Assembly (NCBI GenBank): GCA_045542485.1
Contig: JAZQLC010000027.1
Span: 22,199 to 86,198, forward strand
Reading direction: 5' to 3'
Length of the DNA: 64,000 nt
DNA from: SIG575 sp045542485
GTDB taxonomy: Bacteria > Bacillota > Clostridia > Oscillospirales > Acutalibacteraceae
Made by a program: the position numbers and the translations under genes. A model generated the notes under the pieces. The model worked only from the letters and a program-made list of their open reading frames with translations, searched no databases and was not told the DNA's origin. Positions 34,839 through 42,843 of the stretch are shown here, piece after piece. Every line of letters starts with the position of its first letter. Position 1 is the first letter of the stretch.

Positions 34839-34924
34839 GATTGTTTTTCGTTTTTGTGATGATTTTGTGAATTTTGTTGCATCTTTTTTCGTGTAACAAG
34901 CAAAAATGCTGATGCTGCATTAAA

Positions 34925-34964
34925 GAAAAAACCTTTCCGACGCATCTGAAATCGGAAAGGTTTT
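34925..34964 (-). terminator. Terminator of the histidine phosphatase gene
   Basis: AAAACCTTTCCGA pairs with TCGGAAAGGTTTT and on the minus strand runs into further T. It ends just after the stop codon. Confidence 0.85.
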
Positions 34965-34970
34965 ATTGTT

Positions 34971-36296
34971 TTATTCAAAATCAAGTGAGCCGACACGGAC
35001 AATATATTCTATCAGCTTTTCCTTGCAATAGGCAAACGCCTTGTCATCTCTGATTTTGCTTCTCACAAGTCGGTGGAAGATATTGAGATATGCGAGAACT
35101 CTCGCTCTGTCATCTGCCCTTGAAATGAGAGCTTCTTCCTCGCCGTCAAAATATGTAAGAAGAAACTTTTCCCACACTCTTTTTGCTGTTTCGTAAGAAA
35201 ATCCGAATTTTTTCATAGCGGCTTTTCTGTCAAATTCACCCGTAGCCACAAGGCTTTCATAGAGATTTGCAAGATCAAACACGGGATATCCCATATAGTT
35301 TGTTTCGTTTTCGGTGCAGTAAACTTCACCTTTATCGGCGAAAACTGAATTTGTATCGCAGAAAGCAAGGCGTGTACCCGTTGCCTGTGCACCGGTCACA
35401 AGACTTCTCAGCTTCTGCCATTTTTCAGCAGTGATATAATGCATTATATCATCTGTCATCTGCGTTTTTTCCGTTCTGATATCAACTGCATTTTCAGCCT
35501 TTTCAGAATGAATTTTCTTCATAAACGATACCAGCTTTTTGACGGTGCCGTCTATATTTTCGCTGTCATCCGCAATCAGCTTCGAAAAGCTCTCCGGCAA
35601 AACCTCTTCATCCGGAATGCAAAAATGCTTTGTATCGTTAATAGTATCAAAAACAATATCACCGAACCTGTTTGTGCCTTTTTTATAGAAAATTATGTGG
35701 GTGATACCTGTGTTGGTGATTTCAATATCATAAATCGGAGACTCTGTGTAACCCATAATGTGAAACATCATAACCGTTCCGAAAGCAGCGTGTCCCGTAA
35801 CGAGCACCTTTTCACCCTTGTTATATCGTGAGCGAAGATATTCGGTAGCCTTTGCTGCTCTCTCGAAAATAGGTTTTTCATTTTCTCTGGGGTTATAGAA
35901 AAGAAGTCCGTCTTCTTCTCTGAAGCCTTCTGCCACGACGGCAGTTTCGCAGAATTCTCTGATTTCCTCAAGACTTCTACCTTTATAGACTTCCTCAACG
36001 GCAACCTCCGTCACAAGCGGAAGAACATTCAGCGTTTTCTTCTCTTTCTGAAAAGACATAATCTCGTTGGCAGTCATAACAGTTCTCACAAGGGCACTTG
36101 AATAACACGCGTCAAACTCAACGCCTGAAAGATATTTTCCTGCTTTTTTTGCCTGCATAATGCCAAGCTCTGTAAGTCGCGGGTCGTTGATTTCGGTAAA
36201 CGAGACTTTCTCATCTCCGAATCCTACGTTGCCTTTGCTTTGACCGTGTCTGACAAGATAAAGTTCAAGCTCAATCACAGGCTTTACATTTCCCAT
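34971..36296 (-). CDS. Histidine phosphatase fused to an APH/kinase-like C-terminal remnant
   Basis: The protein has 441 residues; the ATG seven bases after GAGG is chosen over an upstream in-frame TTG. Residues ~10-210 are a histidine phosphatase (phosphoglycerate mutase branch): LYLVRHGQSKGN (~12-23) carries the phospho-accepting His, LTELGIMQA follows, and VLVTGHAAFGTVMM (~164-177) holds the second His. The last ~190 residues are not part of that fold. DDIMHYITAEKWQKLRSLVTG and MGYPVFDLANLYESLV resemble the C-lobe of aminoglycoside phosphotransferase-like kinases (TIGR02172 style), but the HGDxxxxN catalytic loop is replaced by LAFCDTNSVF. A phosphatase joined to a degenerate kinase suggests regulation of a small phospho-metabolite. 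Substrate unknown. Confidence 0.75.
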   Translation of the reverse strand: MGNVKPVIELELYLVRHGQSKGNVGFGDEKVSFTEINDPRLTELGIMQAKKAGKYLSGVEFDACYSSALVRTVMTANEIMSFQKEKKTLNVLPLVTEVAVEEVYKGRSLEEIREFCETAVVAEGFREEDGLLFYNPRENEKPIFERAAKATEYLRSRYNKGEKVLVTGHAAFGTVMMFHIMGYTESPIYDIEITNTGITHIIFYKKGTNRFGDIVFDTINDTKHFCIPDEEVLPESFSKLIADDSENIDGTVKKLVSFMKKIHSEKAENAVDIRTEKTQMTDDIMHYITAEKWQKLRSLVTGAQATGTRLAFCDTNSVFADKGEVYCTENETNYMGYPVFDLANLYESLVATGEFDRKAAMKKFGFSYETAKRVWEKFLLTYFDGEEEALISRADDRARVLAYLNIFHRLVRSKIRDDKAFAYCKEKLIEYIVRVGSLDFE

Positions 36297-36364
36297 AGTA
36301 TCACCTCTGCGCAATAATTTATAAAAATTATATCATAAACAGAAAATTTGTCAAACAAAAATCA

Positions 36365-36403
36365 CCCGTCACAAGCTGCAAACAGCTCGTCACGGGCGTT
36401 TTT
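36365..36403. terminator. Terminator after the cold-shock gene
   Basis: CCCGTCACAAGCTG pairs with CAGCTCGTCACGGG apart from two mismatches and is flanked by T-runs in both directions. It mainly serves the cold-shock gene on the minus strand. Confidence 0.7.
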
Positions 36404-36416
36404 ATGTAACAATAAA

Positions 36417-36629
36417 TTATACAGCCTGAACGTTAACTGCGCGTTTCTTTTCAGGATTTTTGGGGTCTGCTTCTGTTTCGAATGTTACTTTCTGACCCTC
36501 GTTGAGAGTTTTGAAGCCTTCTGCTACGATAGCTGAGAAATGTACAAAAACATCCTCACCTGTTGCGTCGTCAGAAATAAATCCATAGCCTTTTTCTGCG
36601 TTAAACCATTTCACTGTTCCGTTATTCAT
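36417..36629 (-). CDS. CspA-family cold-shock protein
   Basis: A 70-residue single cold-shock domain that binds single-stranded RNA or DNA as an RNA chaperone. GTVKWFNAEKGYGFI contains RNP1 and DVFVHFSAI contains RNP2, both with the expected aromatic residues. The ATG seven bases after GGAGG is preferred to the adjacent GTG. The perfect sigma-A promoter about 110 bases upstream leaves a long 5' leader, as is usual for csp mRNAs, where leader structure controls translation. Confidence 0.95.
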   Translation of the reverse strand: MNNGTVKWFNAEKGYGFISDDATGEDVFVHFSAIVAEGFKTLNEGQKVTFETEADPKNPEKKRAVNVQAV

Positions 36630-36745
36630 CACGGTACCTCCGAAAAAAATATTTGCACCAAAAGAGTATAAAAAAATGATTGCCTGTAAATCATCGAACT
36701 TACAGACAACCTTTTGATTTCTTTGCGTCTTCTGAATACAAGTCG

Positions 36746-36774
36746 ATTATAACATAGTCATTCTTCTTTGTCAA
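36746..36774 (-). promoter_or_regulatory. Consensus sigma-A promoter of the cold-shock gene
   Basis: TTGACA (36769-36774), 17 bases, TATAAT (36746-36751) on the minus strand, a full consensus match. It begins only seven bases from the -35 of the divergent spoIVA promoter. Confidence 0.85.
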
Positions 36775-36780
36775 GTTGTC

Positions 36781-36807
36781 ATAATCAAGACGGACATCTC
36801 ATATTAT
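36781..36807 (+). promoter_or_regulatory. Putative sigma-E promoter of spoIVA
   Basis: ATA at 36781-36783, 16 bases, then CATATTAT at 36800-36807, which fits the mother-cell sigma-E pattern (ATA, ~16 bases, CATA-x-x-x-T). spoIVA is a known sigma-E gene in Bacillus. Confidence 0.55.
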
Positions 36808-36836
36808 TAACTAAAAAAGATACGGAGGAACAAAAT

Positions 36837-38318
36837 ATGGACACTTCAAACAATATATACGACGACATCTGCAAACGCACGGGCGGAGATATCTACATCG
36901 GGGTTGTAGGCCCCGTAAGAACAGGCAAATCCACATTCATAAAAAAATTTATGGACACTCTCGTAATTCCCAACATCAAGGAAGAAAGTGTGCGTCAGAG
37001 AGCAAACGATGAACTTCCACAGAGCTCGGGCGGAAGAACAATCATGACCACAGAACCGAAATTCATCCCTGAAAATGCTGCCCAAATCACAATCGGCGAC
37101 ACAGCCCACCTGAAAGTGAGAATGATTGACTGCGTCGGCTACATAGTCCCCTCTTCTCTGGGATATATCGAAGACGATAAGCCGAGAATGGTCAAAACCC
37201 CTTGGTTTGAAAAGGAAATCCCATTCAATCTCGCCGCAGAAATCGGCACACAGAAGGTAATTTCCGAACACTCCACAATCGGTCTTGTCATCACAACAGA
37301 CGGCTCTATCAGTGACATCCCCCGTGAAGAATATGAGGGCTGCGAAGAGAGAGTTATAAGTGAGCTTAAAGAAATTGAAAAGCCTTTCATTGTTCTTCTC
37401 AACTGCAAAAATCCCCAGAGCGATAAAGCAAAACGCCTTGCAGAAGATATGTCGCTGAAGCACGGAGTTGCCGTCATCCCCGTCAACTGTATGAAACTGA
37501 ACGAAAGCGAAATCAGAGGGATTTTAGAACAGATTCTTTTCAGCTTCCCCCTTAAACAGATTTCATTCGATCTTCCTCAGTGGCTCACTTCGCTTTCAAA
37601 AGAGCATCCGGTCAGACGGTCAATCTATGACACGGTAAAAAATGCTGGAAGCGATATGAAATGCGTCAGGGATGTTTTCAGAATGAGTGAAAAACTCTGT
37701 CAGTGCGAACAGGTTGAAAACGCAAAAGTAGCTTCCGTTGATTTATCTGACGGCAGTGCCGTAATCAAGCCATATATCAGAGACGGTCTTTTCTATGATG
37801 TGCTCGGTGAAAAAACCGGTATAGACATCAGTGATGAAAGCGACCTGATGAAAAATCTTGTTGAACTGACAGAGATGAAGAAGAAATATATGACAATCAA
37901 AAACGCTCTCGATGAAGTTGAGGCAACCGGCTACGGCATTGTCACGCCTACTCTTGAAGAATTGAAACTTGAAGAGCCCGAAATTATGAAGCAAGGCGGA
38001 AGATACGGCGTAAGACTCCGTGCATCTGCACCCTCAATCCATATGATGAAGGCCAACATCAACACCGAGGTTGCACCTATCGTAGGCTCAGAAAGCCAGT
38101 CAGAAGAGCTTGTCAACTATCTTCTCAAAGAATTTGAAGAAAATCCTGCAAAAATCTGGGATTCAAATATTTTCGGCAAGTCACTCAATGAACTTGTAGG
38201 CGAAGGGTTACACAATAAGCTTTATCGTATGCCCACAGACGCGCGTATGAGAATTCAGGAAACTCTTGAAAAGGTCATAAACGAGGGTTGCAACGGACTT
38301 ATCTGCATAATTCTCTGA
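36837..38318 (+). CDS. spoIVA: Stage IV sporulation protein A (spore coat morphogenetic ATPase)
   Basis: The 493 residues match the usual length. The ATG eight bases after GGAGG is used; an upstream in-frame ATG overlaps the promoter. The N-terminus DICKRTGGDIYIGVVGPVRT (partial) leads into Walker A GPVRTGKST (~26-34), and TIMTTEPKFIP and RMIDCVGY (switch-like, ~101-108) are diagnostic of SpoIVA. The protein polymerises on the outer forespore membrane after ATP hydrolysis and founds the coat basement layer. The extreme C-terminus GCNGLICIIL matches the hydrophobic end by which SpoIVA meets SpoVM in Bacillus. This gene marks the organism as an endospore former. No other sporulation gene is adjacent. 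Confidence 0.96.
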   Translation: MDTSNNIYDDICKRTGGDIYIGVVGPVRTGKSTFIKKFMDTLVIPNIKEESVRQRANDELPQSSGGRTIMTTEPKFIPENAAQITIGDTAHLKVRMIDCVGYIVPSSLGYIEDDKPRMVKTPWFEKEIPFNLAAEIGTQKVISEHSTIGLVITTDGSISDIPREEYEGCEERVISELKEIEKPFIVLLNCKNPQSDKAKRLAEDMSLKHGVAVIPVNCMKLNESEIRGILEQILFSFPLKQISFDLPQWLTSLSKEHPVRRSIYDTVKNAGSDMKCVRDVFRMSEKLCQCEQVENAKVASVDLSDGSAVIKPYIRDGLFYDVLGEKTGIDISDESDLMKNLVELTEMKKKYMTIKNALDEVEATGYGIVTPTLEELKLEEPEIMKQGGRYGVRLRASAPSIHMMKANINTEVAPIVGSESQSEELVNYLLKEFEENPAKIWDSNIFGKSLNELVGEGLHNKLYRMPTDARMRIQETLEKVINEGCNGLICIIL

Positions 38319-38358
38319 GAATATCCGGTTGCAACAAACAATAATTTAAACAAAAATC

Positions 38359-38387
38359 TTTACAAATGAATGTCTTTTTTGTATAAT
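38359..38387 (+). promoter_or_regulatory. Promoter of the small peptide/PHP operon
   Basis: TTTACA (38359-38364), 17 bases, TATAAT (38382-38387), 33 bases before the small start codon. Confidence 0.75.
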
Positions 38388-38419
38388 TAAACCATAAAAT
38401 AATCAAAGGAGTGTTTTTT

Positions 38420-38530
38420 ATGGATTTTAATGCATTTTTCAGAGATTTATTTGCAGAGATAAGTTTCTTCCTCTACGACCTGACGGTTAAGCTTACCGAA
38501 TTGTTCGGAAACATCGGAATAGGAGGCTGA
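38420..38530 (+). CDS. 36-residue aromatic-rich peptide
   Basis: The small frame starts with ATG eight bases after AAAGGAG, directly behind a good promoter, and ends five bases before the PHP gene, whose ribosome binding site (GGAGG) lies in its last codons. The peptide is MDFNAFFRDLFAEISFFLY followed by DLTVKLTELFGNIGIGG. It is an amphipathic, phenylalanine-rich helix. No family is recognised. Similar aromatic stretches end several secreted proteins in this window, so membrane binding is plausible. The alternative is a leader peptide that couples translation of the PHP gene. Confidence 0.65.
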   Translation: MDFNAFFRDLFAEISFFLYDLTVKLTELFGNIGIGG

Positions 38531-38535
38531 GTGCT

Positions 38536-39960
38536 ATGAAATTCAGAAAAACTATTTCCGTTTTCCTTGCAACAGTTATGGCTCTGAGCATTTTTACCAT
38601 TGGTGCATCCGCATCAGAGCCTACAAAAACAAAGGTTTCTTTCACTCCGGAAAATGTTCAGGGTGAAAAGAACTATACAATTGAAAATCCCTATAAGGAT
38701 GTAAAATGGGGTCAGTGGAGAGCGTACAAAGCTTCTCTCCACAGCCACACAAACGCCTCCGATGCGGTTCCCACAATTGCAGAGAGTGTTGAAAAACACT
38801 ATGAACTAGGTTTTGACATTCTCGCAATTTCCGACCACGCAGTCATCGGTGTTCCCTGGAACGAAATCCCCACAACTGTTCCCCTTTACCGTCTTTTCAA
38901 ATTCGGAAATACGAAAATGGGCGCCGTGGATGTTCTCACAGATGAAAGACGCAAGGAAATCACCTCGGGCGTAGGCAGAACAAATGAGGACGGTACTCCC
39001 CAACCTATGCTTGAAGTTACCGGCTCCGCGGAGCTCAATGGTGCAACACCTATTAACGACTGCCATATTAACTGTTTCTTTATGGATAGCGGCAAGGAAT
39101 ACGGTCAGGCAAGAATGGGTGTTTACGGTGATTACGAAACAGTGGCGGAAAAAGTTGGTGAAGCAGGAGGAGTCACCTTCCTTGACCACGTGGGCGAATA
39201 TGTGGGCTCTGAGTTTGATATTACAAGAGCCTCACATCCCTATTATGCAAATAAGTTTGCAAACATCTTCCTGAACAATCCCTCCTGCCTGGGTATGGAT
39301 GTTAACAGCGGTGTGAACAACCACACAATTTACGACTATATCCTCTGGGACAACATCCTCAAGATGACTCTCCCCTACGGCAAAAATGTTTTCGCTTTCA
39401 CCTTCTCTGACGGACATAAGATTGACCAGTATAACAGAAATTATACATATATGCTTATGCCTGAGCTTACAACAGAAGCACTGAGAACAAGTATGGAAAC
39501 GGGCGCATTTTTTGCTTGTTCACACTATGCAAGAGCAGACCTTGGCGAAGAGTTCAACGGTGAAGCGTTTGAAACTCCCTTTGTTTCTGTTCTCGATGTA
39601 AATCAGGGAACTGATACAATTTCTTTTGAGGCTGATAATTACAACTATGTGCGCTGGTATTCAGACGGTGAAATCATTGCCGAGGGTGAAAACCTCACAC
39701 ATCTTGACCTTAACAAATACGAGGATAAAATCGGATGTTATGTCCGTTTTACTCTCACAGGCGAAGGCGGTATCCTCTACTCTCAGGCATTCCCCGTAAC
39801 TGCCGAGGGCGAGGAAACAGAACAGCCCCTCATCGTTCCCACATACGATGTTCCCCGATTTCTCAGATGTCTTGCGGACACAATGAATGTCCTTCTCGGT
39901 TGGACACCCGTTATGGCAGCTATCAGATATTTCCTTTGGGGCACATATTGGTGGTATTGA
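38536..39960 (+). CDS. Secreted PHP-domain phosphoesterase
   Basis: Protein of 474 residues with a signal peptide ending in GASAS (~22-27). The PHP fold is shown by KASLHSHTNASDAVPT (~66-81) with its metal-binding histidines and DILAISDHAVIG (~94-105). Later TFLDHVGEY and FTFSDGHK supply further likely ligands. PHP proteins are metal-dependent phosphoesterases; a secreted one would release phosphate from extracellular substrates. A C-terminal beta domain (~350-430) precedes a hydrophobic, Trp-rich end (FLWGTYWWY) that may attach it to the membrane. There is no sortase motif. The gene follows the 36-residue peptide and converges on the sulfatase operon. Confidence 0.82.
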   Translation: MKFRKTISVFLATVMALSIFTIGASASEPTKTKVSFTPENVQGEKNYTIENPYKDVKWGQWRAYKASLHSHTNASDAVPTIAESVEKHYELGFDILAISDHAVIGVPWNEIPTTVPLYRLFKFGNTKMGAVDVLTDERRKEITSGVGRTNEDGTPQPMLEVTGSAELNGATPINDCHINCFFMDSGKEYGQARMGVYGDYETVAEKVGEAGGVTFLDHVGEYVGSEFDITRASHPYYANKFANIFLNNPSCLGMDVNSGVNNHTIYDYILWDNILKMTLPYGKNVFAFTFSDGHKIDQYNRNYTYMLMPELTTEALRTSMETGAFFACSHYARADLGEEFNGEAFETPFVSVLDVNQGTDTISFEADNYNYVRWYSDGEIIAEGENLTHLDLNKYEDKIGCYVRFTLTGEGGILYSQAFPVTAEGEETEQPLIVPTYDVPRFLRCLADTMNVLLGWTPVMAAIRYFLWGTYWWY

Positions 39961-40000
39961 TATACCTTATCAGACAACCTTAAAATCATAAGAACAAACA

Positions 40001-40044
40001 AAACGCAACAGAACTCTATCTGAGCTTCTGCTGCGTTTTTGTTT
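40001..40044. terminator. Bidirectional terminator between PHP and sulfatase genes
   Basis: AAACGCAACAGAA pairs with TTCTGCTGCGTTT (one mismatch), followed by TTTTTGTTT on the plus strand and by A/T-rich sequence on the minus strand. Confidence 0.75.
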
Positions 40045-40085
40045 AAATTATAATTCAGCGGTGTTTATCGAACAAGATCTTTCCG

Positions 40086-41402
40086 TTAATATTTCCGTAC
40101 TTTCAGAGGTTTGTGGAAAACGGGCTTTTTCTCACCTGCATTTACCATTTCTCTTGAAAGCAAAGTACGCATTTCGGATATAACCTCTGAATAATTTTTA
40201 TTATTTACAAGATTATTTTTCTCGCAGGGGTCATTTTTCAGATCATACAGAAAATCATCAAAATAATGAACCGCACTGTGCTTGTGCCACCCCGAGCCTA
40301 TGGCACGGGCAGAATATTTCCACTTTTTTGTTCTGACCGCTCTTCCTACCTGAGATTCGCTTATCTGAACAAAAACACTGTCTCTTTCCGGCGCAGATAT
40401 GCCGTTTACGGGAAGCACGTTTCCTGAATAACTTTCAGGAACAGAAATCCCTGCAAGATGAAGTAGCGTAGGCGGCAAATCTATAAGACTGACAAGGCAG
40501 TCTTTTATCCCGCTTTCTGCAACCGCTCCGCCGCCGAAAACCAGAGGAGTATGTATGCTTGAATCGTGACAGCTGCGCTTATATTCCATATTGCGTGTTT
40601 TAAAATGACATCCGTGGTCACTTGTGTAGACAATAACAGTGTTTTCATAAATGCCCTTTTCTTTAAGGACACCTACAAGCTTACCGACATTTTCATCAAG
40701 ACGATTTATAGATGATATATAATCAGGATATTCCGCTTCATAATCGCCACTCAGAAAAGTCAGGTCATCAGGTATGGGATAATCACGAAAATTATCCACT
40801 ATATCAGACGGACCCTCAAAGTGTCCGCTGTCATTCTGATGGTGAGGCTCAAGCTGAGAAACAAACATAAAGAAAGGTTTTTCGCTGCTATGATTTCTGA
40901 TATATTCCAATGCAAAATCGTTTATACAATCAGCTCTGTAACCTTTGAAATCTATCTTGTTACCCGCTTCGTCAAAAACAAATCCGTCATAACCGTGGGA
41001 TGTAAATTCAAGCACATCGGCTCCGCGGAAATATTTGTATCCGCCTTGCCTTTCTACGGGAACGGCTGTTTTTTCACAGTGAAGTCCTATACCCGGATAT
41101 TGGTCAGAGGCGAGATGCCACTTGCCGATATATGCCGTGTCGTAGCCATTTTCGTTAAAGTGGTCTGCAAGTGTTTTTGTATCCTCTGCCAATGCAATAC
41201 CATTCCAATAACACTTGTTCTGCGTTGCATACTGACCTGTCTGCAGACACGCTCTTGCAGGTCCGCAAACCGGCTGACACGTGTAGGATTCCTCAAAAAG
41301 AACTCCCTCTTGACCTAATTGCCAGACATTGGGCATAAGAAAACTGTTGAGTGTGTCCCACCTTTGCTGGTCCGAAAAATAAAAAATAATATTTGGTTTC
41401 AT
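40086..41402 (-). CDS. Type I sulfatase (Cys-type)
   Basis: Sulfatase of 438 residues in the alkaline phosphatase superfamily. FYFSDQQRWD gives the first metal ligands, and Cys46-Gly-Pro-Ala-Arg50 is the C-x-P-x-R signature whose Cys is converted to formylglycine. YIGKWHL and YTSDHGCHF are the other conserved metal and sulfate-binding segments. There is no signal peptide, so it may act on imported sulfated sugars. Anaerobic Cys-type sulfatases need a radical-SAM maturase, which is not in this window. It is the last gene of an operon with a ChbG-like deacetylase, beta-helix protein and metallophosphoesterase, pointing to sulfated host glycans (inference). Confidence 0.92.
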   Translation of the reverse strand: MKPNIIFYFSDQQRWDTLNSFLMPNVWQLGQEGVLFEESYTCQPVCGPARACLQTGQYATQNKCYWNGIALAEDTKTLADHFNENGYDTAYIGKWHLASDQYPGIGLHCEKTAVPVERQGGYKYFRGADVLEFTSHGYDGFVFDEAGNKIDFKGYRADCINDFALEYIRNHSSEKPFFMFVSQLEPHHQNDSGHFEGPSDIVDNFRDYPIPDDLTFLSGDYEAEYPDYISSINRLDENVGKLVGVLKEKGIYENTVIVYTSDHGCHFKTRNMEYKRSCHDSSIHTPLVFGGGAVAESGIKDCLVSLIDLPPTLLHLAGISVPESYSGNVLPVNGISAPERDSVFVQISESQVGRAVRTKKWKYSARAIGSGWHKHSAVHYFDDFLYDLKNDPCEKNNLVNNKNYSEVISEMRTLLSREMVNAGEKKPVFHKPLKVRKY

Positions 41403-41416
41403 AAAATCCCTTTAGT

Positions 41417-42832
41417 TTATTTAGCAATCAAATTTCCCAAAACACCGAAAATCTTATAAAACACTTCATAAATTACAAAGTATTCACCCATAAGAGGCTC
41501 GAGTATCGCTCCGAGATATCCCATTGTCATAGGTTTTTCATCAAAATCAAAGTCCGTTTTTGTAATTGTGAAAGTGTCGATTGTTTCGCCTGTAATTGTG
41601 TCAACGGTTATAATCTCCATCACGCCGTCTTTTGTGATTTCGATTGTTGAATAACAGTCGTTACCTGTAATAACTGTTTTACCCAGCCAGTAGTAATCAT
41701 ACACTTCGCCTTCATCGGGAGTTCTTGTATTGCCCGAAGCTGCTGTCTGAGTAAAATAAATAACGCCTTCAGGATCTGTTACCTTACCCTCATCATATCC
41801 TGCATTTTCTACAATTTTATGACCTTTCATAAAATATGAGCGGCCGAAAATATGGTCGTGACCTGTAAGCACAACATCAAAATCATAGCTATCGAAAACA
41901 GGTGCAAGGGTTCTTTGGGCTGCCACGGCATCATCCTGAGTTGCATGGTGACCTGTACCGTAAACATCGTGATGCATTACTGCAACGCGCCATTTAACAT
42001 CGGGATTTTCTTCAACAGCTTTCTTGATAAGAAGATAGTTATCATAGAAATTGATTTTATTTGAGTTGATGAACACAAAAAGCACATCGCCATATGTGAA
42101 ATAATATCCGTTACCGTAGAATGTAGGAGCAATACCTAAAAATACATTGGGGTTATTGAAATAATACTTGTATGTTGTACCCTTTCTGTCGTGGTTACCC
42201 TGTGTTGCTGCCATAGGATATGAGCGAAGATATTCAGGTGCAAGAAAGCCTACCCATTCCTCCGTATACTGACCACAATGTGTTACATCACCTGCGTTTA
42301 CGATAAAGCTGATGTCATCGTGTGCAGCAAACGCTGACTCAAGTGTTCTGTTCCAGTTGAATGAATCGTTTGCTATGATGTGGTCGTGCTTTGGCTGTGC
42401 ATCACTGATAAACAAAAACTTGTAGCTGTCAAAAGCGTTTGTCCTAAAAGTTTCAACCTCGCTCTGGCTGTTCTTTGTACCATATGTGTAATAATATGTT
42501 ATGTTTTCTTCAAGACCTGTTACCGTTACATTGTTCACCCTTTGCTCAACAATTTCAGAAAATGTGCTGTAACCTTCAAAAACCTTACTGTCAGACATAT
42601 CTGCGTTTTTACTGAAATAAACAACAGGCTTATCCATACCTTCACGGATAGAATGCCATGTAAAATTCAGCTCTGTTTCATTTTTGCCGGGAGTCATCAT
42701 AACTTTCATATTATCGCAGGTTGCGTAATATTCTTCCCATTCTTCATATGTGATTTTTTCTGCACTTGCAACAACTGAAACTGCTGAAAACACAAGAAGT
42801 GCTGAAAGAACTACACATAAAATTTTTTTCAC
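41417..42832 (-). CDS. Secreted purple-acid-phosphatase-like metallophosphoesterase
   Basis: Protein of 471 residues. Signal peptide to ~24 (VVASA), an N-terminal FN3/PAP-type beta domain (~40-135), then a calcineurin-like phosphoesterase: FISDAQPKHD (~145-154), VNAGDVTHCG (~179-188), TQGNHDRKG (~210-218), MHHDVYG and LTGHDHIFGRS, the full set of dinuclear metal ligands. The last ~35 residues (MGEYFVIYEVFYKIFGVLGN, partial) are hydrophobic and may attach it to the membrane. It is 11 bases downstream of the beta-helix gene and 14 bases upstream of the sulfatase gene. Confidence 0.88.
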   Translation of the reverse strand: MKKILCVVLSALLVFSAVSVVASAEKITYEEWEEYYATCDNMKVMMTPGKNETELNFTWHSIREGMDKPVVYFSKNADMSDSKVFEGYSTFSEIVEQRVNNVTVTGLEENITYYYTYGTKNSQSEVETFRTNAFDSYKFLFISDAQPKHDHIIANDSFNWNRTLESAFAAHDDISFIVNAGDVTHCGQYTEEWVGFLAPEYLRSYPMAATQGNHDRKGTTYKYYFNNPNVFLGIAPTFYGNGYYFTYGDVLFVFINSNKINFYDNYLLIKKAVEENPDVKWRVAVMHHDVYGTGHHATQDDAVAAQRTLAPVFDSYDFDVVLTGHDHIFGRSYFMKGHKIVENAGYDEGKVTDPEGVIYFTQTAASGNTRTPDEGEVYDYYWLGKTVITGNDCYSTIEITKDGVMEIITVDTITGETIDTFTITKTDFDFDEKPMTMGYLGAILEPLMGEYFVIYEVFYKIFGVLGNLIAK

Positions 42833-42843
42833 TTTCTTTCACC

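Noticed and set aside
36846..37463. 205-codon minus-strand frame within spoIVA
   Set aside because: Antisense to a strongly conserved gene; no start signals or recognisable domain.
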